Shown: positions 1 to 10,015 of the stretch, one piece after another
Layout: the number at the start of each line of letters is the position of its first letter
Numbering within the stretch: the first letter of the stretch is position 1
Source of the DNA: Nymphalis io
Lineage: Eukaryota; Arthropoda; Insecta; Lepidoptera; Nymphalidae
Reading direction: 5' to 3'
Assembly (NCBI RefSeq): GCF_905147045.1
Contig: NC_065911.1
Span: 6,758,001 to 6,822,000, forward strand
DNA: 64,000 nucleotides
Notes under the pieces: generated by a model
Database searches by the model: none
The model's input: only the letters and a program-made list of their open reading frames with translations
Told to the model about the DNA's origin: nothing
Program-made: the position numbers and the translations under genes

Positions 1-1462
1 ATCTTACAATTAGTTTCATTTGATAAATATTGTGATTATTCACAAATAAGTCTGTTGGTCTTTATATATTTAGTATTGTATATAACAATAAGTTTAAAAT
101 AGCTGCGCGTTTATAGTTCATCACATTCAACGACAAATATTGTTGATAAGTATACGTGGACTATATCTATAATACGCGTCGTTCCATGGAAAACAAAGGA
201 TTTGCAATGGATTTTATTATACTCTTTCAATATCAAACAAAATATAAATGTCAGTACGAAGAGATTAGATTAAAATTCATTAACAATCCTGCAAACTGTT
301 ACAGACCAAGTTAGCCCAATTAAGTATTGACAATTTAAAATAAAAATTGTATTTGAATAAATTAAAGACAAAAATACAACAGACCATCTCTATGCACCAT
401 TCTCGATCTTATGCAATCGTTTTAAAGTATATTTTCCTTTGTAAATAATTAAGAGAAAGCTGTAAATAAATTTATAACAAAAAAAATAAGAGAGAAATAA
501 ATGAATAATACAATGTACAATATTTCTCATTTAATTTTAAATCAATCCAAAAAATGACAGTTTTGGAAAAATCTAGAAAAAACCCTAAATCATTCATCAT
601 TGAATCGAACTAATTCAATGATTTATAAAAAATGTTATTTATTTCTATTCGTACGTTTTAATTATATTCATTAACTGCAAGTATATGACGTCATTATTTT
701 ATCGTATGATATTTTATATATGTATCAAAGAGAGTCAGCCTTAGTTCTGCTTTCATCATAAACTAAAACATTGAAATTAAGTTGAACATAATTTGACATA
801 TTCATAAAACATTTAATTAAATATGTTTATTTAACATATTTACAATAATGGCTTGTTAATCACAATTGGCTTCTATTGTGCTTTCATATATTATTTTATT
901 ATGACATATATTTGTGCCGAATGGAGTTGTAATAATATCGATAACTTATTTCAAAAATATATTTAAAAAAAAAACATAAATAGGCTAGTATTTTTTTAAA
1001 GCAAAAAAAAACGCTGTTATACATTTTTTTTATAAAATACCTTTACCGTTTTAATTACCTTACATAATATAGGGAGCAAACGGCTCCTATATTAAGCATC
1101 ATAATGTTTTTTTTTTAATAAATACATCAAAGTCTTACTCAAATCTGTGACATAAAATTGATGTTGCAAAGACAAAATTATTTCTAACCTATACAACCCT
1201 AAGGCTGTTTTTATAGGATTGCTTAAAATATGTTTTGTTTTATGAGATATTTTGTTTTAACTTCACTTTGAAAAAAGAAATAAAACAGTTAATATTGATA
1301 AGTTGCATCATTTTGTTGAATTAAGTTTTATTTAGTATATAAGACAAGTTAATATGATAAAGGAATTGGGATATTAAAGAGGACGAGTCGTTGAAAATTT
1401 CTATCAAAATTGTATATAAGTTAGTTTTACTTATGTAGAAATTGGAATGTCGGATGTTAGGT

Positions 1463-1682
1463 AGGCTGGTTGGCACTCGCCACGGTAGCATGCGAAAGCG
1501 ATCCCGTGGCGCTCCTCGTTAAGACGGAAAGGGTACCGCTGGTTTTTTTAGTGGGTATTCCGATATTCGAGGCGCACTGGGCGCCGGACACCGGCGAGCC
1601 CCACATACCCCCCACTGTTCCCGTGGGGTAAACGCGTAACGCATTTTTCCAGCGATAAAAAAAAATAAGGCTGGTTGGCACT
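1463..1682 (+). mobile_element. Short LINE 3'-end insertion with 15-bp target duplication
   Basis: A GC-rich block of about 190 bp sits in AT-rich DNA, bounded by the identical 15-mer AGGCTGGTTGGCACT at 1463-1477 and 1668-1682. The block ends with an A-rich tail (GATAAAAAAAAAT) just before the second copy. A target duplication plus A-rich tail is the hallmark of target-primed reverse transcription, so this is a 5'-truncated non-LTR retroposon, or a short element it mobilised. The perfect duplication suggests a fairly recent insertion. Open frames inside it match no protein I know. Confidence 0.75.
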
Positions 1683-3256
1683 ATGTGGTAATTTTAGTAA
1701 ATAATACTAATGAATTAATAAATGCAATTATATACCATTAACTAAATTTTGTACTGAATAGCTGTATTCCGTGTTTAGTCTTAGATACTCTTAACAATGA
1801 GAAAAATTCAAAATTTAAAATTTTGAAAAAAAAGAAAAATATGCATGCTTTTGATAATTGAGCCAAATTTTTTTATGGTTAATTTTTTGACATTTTATCA
1901 TTAAATCTAAACACATTAGGTTATAACCACAACCTTAATACATAATCATACAATTCTTTGGTTATCCAAACACACGTAATTAAAAAAAAAACTTAACATA
2001 CCATTAGGTATATTAAATGTAAGGTATATATCATATTAAGGTAATATATTATAATATGGTCTGAATACATATATAAAAGAGTTTTATATTACAAATAAAT
2101 AAAAACGTTGGATAAAAAAAAATATGTTAGAAATATTGTAATAATGTGTTGTCCAATATTTTTTTTTCTTTTTAATAGGCCTAAACCCTGACAAGCCACA
2201 GTTTAAGCCAATCGTATAGAAGTGAGTTCCCTTTACTTGTGTAGCGACTTAAGTCGTTATATTTTATATCAAAGAATTAATAAATGAATAGCGATTAATA
2301 TAAAGCCATCCATATTAATTCAATTAATTACATTCTAATAATAAAATAAAATACTTGTATTGTATGATTAAAATCGTATCATAAGTTCGTGTTGACGTGC
2401 AATTATAATTAAAATCTTAAATTCATTAAACAATTAAAGTGTGCATTTTGTGTAGAAATAAATAATTAAAAAAAACTCGATAAGACTAATAATAAAATAG
2501 AAAAGTATAAAAATCTTAAGGATAAAGATAAAAACGATACAAATATATTAAAACTTTTAACGTGCAGCTGTACCCCCCCTTGCTGCGTCGAAATTCCCAA
2601 GGAGTAAAGTTATTATAATAATATATATTATTGCAGTTTGACATAAAATAATATTCAATACATATTTATATATATAATATAAACGATAACCACAAAAGGC
2701 TGACTCTAAACATTACGAAATTGTTTTTAATTTAAATTCGTTATCTTATAAAAGTCACATTAAATTTTAATACTAATAATAAACAGTCGTCCGCAATACG
2801 ATCCGTAGTGTGGAAATGTTGTAAAAAAAAACAGAAAAAAATCAGCTAAGCGAAAAACACCTATATTGCATACGGAATAGAATTCAAACTAACTACGCGA
2901 TTATACTTATACTAAGCCTAAAATGGCACATACAAGAGCTTCCAGCGCACAAACGGTACACTCATATCCATCTTTATTATATGTGAGGCTGCAGTCGTAC
3001 CACGATAACATAGCTATGATAAGCTATATATTAACTAAACACGCTTGTTATACTAAAATTAATCAAATTTTCATAAACAAATGATAATCTATTCATTTGA
3101 TGTCACATATTATTCATTATATGAAATACAGATAAAACAATAAAATTAAACTACTTTTATACTTCTAAATCAGTCTAATTTGTTTGATATACTATGCTAG
3201 CAAATTACATGAAGCCTATTCCAATAGCAGAAGGAGTAAATATAAGACTTAGATTT

Positions 3257-3556
3257 ACTGGTGGTAGAGCTTTGTGCAAGCTCGTCTGGGTAGGTACCAC
3301 CCACTCATCAGATATTCTACCGCAAAACAGCAGTACTTTGTATTGTTGTGTTCCGGTTTGAAGGGTGAGTGAGCCAGTGTAATTACAGGCACAAGGGACA
3401 TAACATCTTAGTTCCCAAGGTTGGTGGCGCATTGGTGATGTAAGCGATGGTTAACATTTCTTACAATGCCAATGTCTAAGGGCGTTTGGTGACCACTTAG
3501 CATCAGGTGGCCCATATGCTCGTCCGCCTTCCTATTCTATAAAAAAAAAAAAAAAA
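3257..3556 (+). repeat. SINE-like repeat family B, full-length copy
   Basis: Starts ACTGGTGGTAG and ends CCTTCCTATTCTATA followed by an A run. Near-identical copies lie at 29813, 38600 and 60283, with degraded ones elsewhere. The conserved core includes GTAGGTACCACCCACTCATC and GACATAACATCTTAGTTCCC. It looks like a short non-autonomous retroposon common in butterfly genomes; I cannot name the family with certainty. Open frames on its minus strand are repeat translation, not genes. Confidence 0.8.
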
Positions 3557-4051
3557 CATATTGAATGCGATTTACTAATAGGTCTGCTATGTTATGAACT
3601 ACAAACAGTTCTTGAGTAATATATCTTTTTATTTATAATACAACACTATTCAACCTAACTATTCATATCCGCGTTATTTTACTTCCAAAGTTCTAGACAT
3701 TTAAGACGCCATTTTTTCCACAAAGATAGATAGATTATTCGAGATCTATCGATCAATGATATCAAGTCAAAGCTGTTTATTCGTCTCTACTCCTCCTATC
3801 ATTGGAATAAGCTATAGTTTACATCCTCGCTAAGCTGACGGTACGACGTGAGCCTTATCTCCTGTATTCGCAATATGCAAGAGTAACGCAATGCTTATTT
3901 CGGATAAAATAATTTTGTGCTCAACGGACTATTTATTTAGTTTATCATTATATACATAACTATTGCACTGGCAACTTCTGAATCAGTTGGAATCCAAGAG
4001 AAAAACGTGTCGATTGTATAAAGTCTCTAACCTAAACTAATTTAACAAAAC

Positions 4052-4104
4052 TAACACTCGCCGTCTCTTTTTCGCGCACGTGTTAAAAGAGACAGCTAGT
4101 GTTA
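4052..4104. repeat. Short foldback with E-box in the loop
   Basis: Two 20-bp arms (4052-4071 and 4085-4104) pair with two mismatches. The 13-base loop contains CACGTG. Probably a miniature inverted-repeat remnant; no function can be read from it. Confidence 0.5.
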
Positions 4105-4635
4105 TGGTGCTGCCACACTGCATTAATAGAACGTTAAATTTGTTAGATAAAATTTCGTCACAAATTTGAGTTAATATTATTAAACTTTCATGTTATGTAA
4201 TACATAATAGTAGTAAATAATAGTAAACAGTTCAACAGTGTAAGAAGTGGTGGGGGGTTTCACCAGTAATATCAAATTAGTCTATTAAGGTAGAGACTTT
4301 TCACAAGAGACACGACAGCATTAAATTAATTCGTTTCATAGATCAACCGTTATAAAAATGAAAATAAATGGCTTGACAAAAAAACCAATTCAAAAGTAAC
4401 CTTATCGATTTTTAAAAGCAATTACAATATTTATATACAACTATTTACCATATTACGAATACTTCGCAAAATAAACATTAAGGGCAATTCCGTGTGAAGA
4501 TATATATTTATGAGATATATTTTATTAATTTTAATCATGTCTATGATAAAAAAGAAATAAAAATACATAATACAATTATATATTGAATATAATTCTTAAG
4601 AAATTGTACTGAGTTTCTTGTGAATTACGGTCCGT

Positions 4636-4845
4636 ATCCGTATCCGTAACAGCCTGTGAATGTCCCACTGCTGGGCTAAAGGCCTCCTCTCCTCTTTTTG
4701 AGGAGAAGGTTTGGAGCTTATTCCACCACGCTGCTCCAATGCAGGTTGGTGGAATACACATGTGGCAGAATTTCAGTGAAATTAGACACATGCAGGTTTC
4801 CTCAAGATGTTTTCCTTCACCGTAAAGCACGAGATGAATTATAAT
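4636..4845 (-). repeat. tRNA-derived SINE (family A), 5'-truncated
   Basis: Reverse copy of the family A body (see 17071-17401), lacking the tRNA-like head. On the left it ends in a short CCGTAT repeat tail. On the right it abuts a 31-bp direct tandem duplication (4843-4873 and 4880-4910, one mismatch). Confidence 0.8.
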
Positions 4846-4944
4846 TACGGTCATATGAATACAAATATGCATATATATGAATTACGGTCATATGGATACA
4901 AATATGCATGTTTGAGAGCGTACTTCAATATATATAGATCATAC

Positions 4945-5066
4945 TACTTGGTATCAATTTTGATTAAATTTGGTATGAAGCAAGCTAGAAAAAGTATTAA
5001 CTACTTTTTTTATACCTAACACTTGTTTCCAACACACGAGAAGCCGAGCGAAAACTTCTAGTAAAT
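4945..5066 (+). repeat. RTE-like LINE remnant
   Basis: Contains ATTTTGATTAAATTTGGTAT and the following 'TATACCTAACACTTG' context seen in the tails of many lepidopteran LINE copies; a related piece lies at 45505. Diverged and 5'-truncated. Assignment is by resemblance only. Confidence 0.45.
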
Positions 5067-5461
5067 AAAACCGGTAAATATTCTTGCACAGTTGATATAC
5101 AAGAATATGAGTGACGTTTTATAGTTTAATAAATAATAAAGTTTTTTTCCATTATAATACTTGAACGCATCAAATAAAAACCGTTCGGTTTACCTTTTTA
5201 ATTTATATAAATAAATTACTATGTACTACATAAATGAAATTAAATGCTCTTTGAAATAACGAATAGACTTGTGACATATCGTAAAAAATTTAGATATAAT
5301 AATGACATTATTTATTATTTAATTTTGACATTTATTTAAAAATTACTGATGATTTTTTTTTTTACTTTTAATTTGAATTTGATTAGATGAATCTGGAAGT
5401 GCTATGTACACTTGTAATTGACATGCACTTAGGTATACTATAATTTGTAATTCATCTGTTT

Positions 5462-5656
5462 GTAATTCATCTCGTGCTTTTCGGTGAAGGAAAACATCGT
5501 GAGGAAACCTGCATGTGTCTAATTTCATCGAAATTCTGCCACGTGTATTCCACCAACCCGCATTGGAGCCGCGTGGTGGAATAAGCTCCAAACCTTCTCC
5601 TCAAAAAGGGAGAGGAGGCCTTAGCCCAGTAGTGGGACATTTACAGGCTGTTACTT
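5462..5656 (+). repeat. tRNA-derived SINE (family A), 5'-truncated
   Basis: Family A body from ATTCATCTCGTGCTTT to ACAGGCTGTTAC, without the tRNA-like head. Apparent minus-strand open frames across it are repeat translation. Confidence 0.8.
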
Positions 5657-6154
5657 ATACTATAATTGTTTTATAAATTAATCTTTTCAATGCTTTATAT
5701 GTTAAATTGCAAGCTATTATAATATGACATTAGTGTCTTTCATTAGGACAGTGACGCACTCGGAGACAAAATCTAAATATATCTCCACACGAATCGCCCA
5801 CTGTACACCGAACGTAACCTCACACCATAATTGACGAACCACTAACAAGCAGTCTTTACATAAATATCATTACAATACTAGATTATAATAAAAAATACTG
5901 GACCGTTAAAGTGATTTAGTAGGAATTACGAATAAATTACAATACACGATTCGTAGTGTTATTTATTAGAGTTGCAAGTGGAAAGTGTTCAAACGATAAA
6001 ATAGTTACAGTTAAAAGTAAAAAAAAGAAAAAATAAACAGATTTTGTTTGAAATATTTCGTAGTTAAAATGATAACAAATATGTAAATAAACACTGGCTT
6101 CTTTGCCGATAAATGTTGCTTAGGTGTTCGTGTCATCCGAAATAAAAAGAATGT

Positions 6155-6245
6155 ATATGCTGTCTCTTTCTTTCGAATGACAAATCGATGATGACAGAGT
6201 AATAAGCGATAAGCTAAACACCCGCTAACGAACGTTTATAAGTTC
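6155..6245 (+). repeat. MITE family D fragment
   Basis: Carries the block ACACCCGCTAACGAACGTTT ATAAG shared with 29585-29700, 34795-34890 and the element split by the BEL insertion at 21,150 and 27,893. Only one end of the element is present. Confidence 0.45.
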
Positions 6246-6590
6246 ACAGTGTTGCTATTATTAAATGTTCGTACGACGAAACGAGACATGACGTTGACGT
6301 TTGACGTTTTAAGCCCACTCTATGATAATGACAGTTTTTGCCATGACATATCAAGCATTTCTTGATAAACGGCTAAATAAATAGTTTATTAAAAAAAAAC
6401 ACTACTTCATTTCGAACAATTTCCACTTACTAACCACAGATACATTATATAATTAGGTATAAAATAATCGATATCGATATACGATATTTAAGTTAGTAAG
6501 TAAGTAAGGTTTAGTACAAATTGTATTTTTGATAGCGTATGAAATGTTTCCCTGCTGGACGACGTAACTCTAAGGCGCTTGACACATATC

Positions 6591-7083
6591 GATTGTAATC
6601 TGTGATGTATGTTATTCGTGTGTTGCCATGGATGAGACTCTCTGTTATTCATGCTATTCATATTGTCGTGGAAAACTGTCTCTTGAATAATTTTTACTGG
6701 TGGTAGGGCTTCGTGCAAGTACGTCTGGGTAGGTACCACCCACTCATCGGATATTCTACCGCAAAACAGCAGTACTTGGTATTGTTGTGTTCGGTTTGAA
6801 GGGTGAGTGAGCCACCCAGAGTAATTACAGGCATAAGGGACATAACATCTTAGTTCCCAAGGTTGGTGGCGCATTGGTGACCACTTACCATCAGGTGGCC
6901 CATATGCTCGTCCGCCAACCTATACTATATAAAAAAAAGCTAGCTAACAAAATTATAATGTTTGTGGATAATAAGAGAAACAAGAGTTTATTCAAGAGAG
7001 TTTTCCATGACAACCCAAATAACATGAATAAGAGAGTCATTTACATAGCAACACACGTACGTACATCACACAATCGCCAATCA
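6591..7083. repeat. Large foldback element with a SINE in its spacer
   Basis: The left arm at about 6591-6690 reappears in reverse complement at about 6988-7083 with roughly 80% identity by eye; both arms share GGAAAACT and CTCTTGAATAA at the inner end. The spacer holds family B SINE 6697-6938, so the SINE landed between the arms. Probably a non-autonomous DNA transposon of foldback type. Confidence 0.6.
6697..6938 (+). repeat. SINE-like repeat family B, internally deleted
   Basis: Starts ACTGGTGGTAGGGCTTCGTG and ends near GTCCGCCAACCTATACTATA. It lacks the segment around TAAGCGATGGTTAACATTTC found in full copies. It lies inside the foldback at 6591-7083. Confidence 0.8.
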
Positions 7084-9443
7084 AAAAATACTCGGTGTTA
7101 ACGACGTTTTTGTTGTCGTATAATCAACATAAGCAAAAACAGTGTTTCTACCGATATCCATCGTGAAACTGGATGACAACGAATTGTTACCTGATTAGAA
7201 GTAACCGGCGATTGCCGCTACCGAACGCAACAACGAAGGTTTCCAATGAGTGTCCCGTGTTGGAAACAAAGAGTGTCTTAGACAGCGCCTTAGACGTAAA
7301 ACTGATTCTCGTAAGGTGAGATTGCATTATTATTAATAACAATTATTTTAATTGTGCCGCTTTTTGTTTAATAATTTTATCGCGCATTATTTACTTTAGG
7401 CGATAGATTATATATAATATTGGATTTGTGTTTGATATTGTCATACTACGAGACCGATGACAGATTAGAATGAAAATTGGTACATTCATTTATGTATATT
7501 TCGTGGAGTTAATTACTAATTAACTTTTTGTAACTCGCCGCTTGATGGCGCTTCAGCACATCAACTTCTATACCGTTTAATTCGCCATAACACAAACAGG
7601 ACGTCTGCATTTAGGTCTATTTAGGTTTTTTTATGTGTTATAAAAGATTTAATAAAATGAATATAGATTCTCTTATGGCGGTTGAAATTCAAAACCTATT
7701 ATTAAGAAAATTTCATTATTTTTACAAACATATTATTTTTGAATGTTAATGTGAATAATTAAGATTTATTTTTCTATTAAAATGATTTAAAAACTCCTAT
7801 TATCTTGTTCATATTAAGCTTTGAAATTATGTTGCCATATATTAAAAACCGACAAATTTCAAATGCAATCTTTACCATTAAATCAGTTCACGTCCTATAC
7901 AATAACGCACACAACCACACATTACTTCATAAGAGACAAAGACATACATTCAATATAACCTGACTCTACGTAACTTCCTTTACATATTTCAATGAAATTC
8001 ACTGGTTACTCAATAGAATGTAAGTAATTTTTGGATAGTTAGTTATACAGCTGATCTATTTATATATCGTTTCGTATAATGAGTGTGTATAAACATAAGG
8101 GACATGCCAACGTTGGTCCGATATTTGATATAGCATTGGCCATTATTTAATTATTTCAATTTGGTTTCCAACTGTTTTCCAACTAGTTCAAATACAAATC
8201 TTCACAACTCATCGATACCAGCTCACGCATTGTAACGCACACCATGCCAGTCCGTAAGGCCACTGAGTGCGAGCGAGACAGAGTCATAAATATTTATGAC
8301 CCGACGACTCAAATAAAGACGGTACTATATACCATGACAATATAAAGATTATAAGGTCCATTATGTAAAGGAAGCAAAGATATTGTTACATACATATGGC
8401 CGAATTAGTATTGACAGATGCAAAATAAAGAAGGGAGAGGACAAAATTGTGTTGCCAAATTTTAATAGCACTCATTTCAAAGCATTACGATTTGTTTCAT
8501 CCACCAAATAATAATGATACAGAAAAGTCTGTATAATACAGTAGTAACTCTGACTTCTTTAACTGAGCACCTTTATTTGAATAGAAAATTGAACCTTCAA
8601 ATGAGCCGGTATGATCAAGTTAAGACCTTACATTATCACGCCCTTTGTCTACACTCACTTATTTCATTATATTTTCAAAATGCCCAAGACCATTATATTA
8701 TAATAACAATTTTGAATACATGTTTCAAATTCTTACACATAATATAATACCATTTTTACGTCTACATTATACATAGAGTCACCAAATTATTACAATATAT
8801 CTACAGCCAACGTTCTATTCCCCCAAATAACTTCGGAATCAAGCAAATACGGATGTAATTATGTAACTTTTGTTCTAGAAAAATCTTTCTAATCAATGTT
8901 TACATCTCTTTCTTACATTATTATGTAGAAAAGATCAGCTACACGTCCAATAGTGGAGTTCGTCTCGGTTACATTGAGATAAACTTTGCACCAACATTGG
9001 ACAATACAGTTAATATTGGTCTGATATATTGGCCGCTGCAAATGTTTGTACCAACATTATTAAAATTGTGGTTTATTTAAAGCTATTACAGAATATGGCG
9101 GTTTCTCTCGAAACTGTATCAAAGTTGGTTAGCTAATAGGAAATTTGCACCAAAGTTAAAGGGTCTCTTCATGGTTACCGCACAACGCACTGAGTATTAT
9201 GTCCGTAACTATTAACAATTATGCATACTTTTATGTGAGTCCGCTCGGTGTTGGCAGCGTCCTGGAAAGATACGAAAACATGATTAGCAGCGTAGCTTGA
9301 TTGCTAGATTGAATTCAGAGATGAAAATCTTGTTTTTATTTAAAAAAATATCATAAAATGTGGATTATGATATTTGTGTAAATTTATGATGTTTTGTATT
9401 TTCATATAAATCTCTATTTTAACATGTAACTTTTTTTTTATGT

Positions 9444-9650
9444 TATAGGACGGATGAGCAAATGGGAAGTGGTCATCTCCGCTCATAGACATTGGCGATG
9501 TAAGAAATAATAAATTTTTTATGTTGCCAATGCGTCACCTATTTTGAGAAATGAGATGTGACGTCGTGTTATGCCGGTAGGTACACCGGCTCACTGACCC
9601 TTAAAACCAAAACGCAACAATACTAAGTACTGCTGCTTAGCGGCAGATTA
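9444..9650 (-). repeat. SINE-like family B copy in the probable 3' UTR of Ptp99A
   Basis: Reverse copy of family B, diverged: GACGGATGAGCAAATGGGAA, CCAATGCGTCACC and TACTAAGTACTGCTG correspond to family B blocks in reverse. It lies about 85 bases downstream of the Ptp99A stop codon and in the same direction of reading as family B on that transcript. The mature 3' UTR probably includes it. The first AATAAA on the minus strand beyond it is at 9335-9340. Confidence 0.6.
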
Positions 9651-9732
9651 GCGGCTCTAACAAAAGCCTTGGCCGGTAGAAATGAGCAACGTCCAGCGCG
9701 ATACCGTAGTGAGCAATAGGAAGCCAACCGGT

Positions 9733-10015
9733 TCAGCTGGCGGGCGGCGCGGGCGGCGGCGGGGCGGGCAGCGCGTGCGCGTAGGCGGCCAGCGCGCAGT
9801 AGGCGGCCAGCAGCGCGTGCGGCGCGTGCGCGGCGGGCGCGGCGGGCGCGGCGGGCGCGGCGCGCGCGTGCGCGTTGAGCGCGCTGCTGCAGTACAGGTC
9901 GGCGGCGGCCTCGCGCGCCGCGCACTCGGCGCCCGGCTCGCTCACGCGCGGGTTGCGCACGCCGCCGCACGCCGCGCTCAGCGAGCAGAACGACAGCGCT
10001 CGCCAGCCGCCGTAT
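9733..10015 (-). CDS. Ptp99A: Ptp99A exon 20: D2 pseudo-active loop, C-terminus and stop
   Basis: Acceptor AG at 10017-10016 (ATATCCAG). Completes Lys1519, then YGGWRALSFCSL and the last D2 helices (ALLAAYCALAAYAHAL), ending at TGA 9735-9733. The exon is extremely GC-rich and has a 9-base tandem repeat near 9828-9860 encoding Pro-Ala-Ala units. Overlapping frames on the plus strand (9682-10065) are shadows. The short tail contrasts with the long Gln-rich tail known for the fly protein. Confidence 0.85.

Larger units (their letters stand above)
1..9432. other. Gene-free, repeat-bearing flank downstream of Ptp99A
   Basis: No reading frame here shows a recognisable domain, and no chain of splice-compatible exons was found on either strand. 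The DNA is strongly AT-rich with homopolymer runs. What can be supported is repeats: a LINE 3' end with target duplication (1463-1682), SINE copies (3257, 4636, 5462, 6697), foldback structures (4052, 6591-7083) and a MITE fragment (6155). 7100-9430 holds nothing I can name. Confidence 0.7.
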
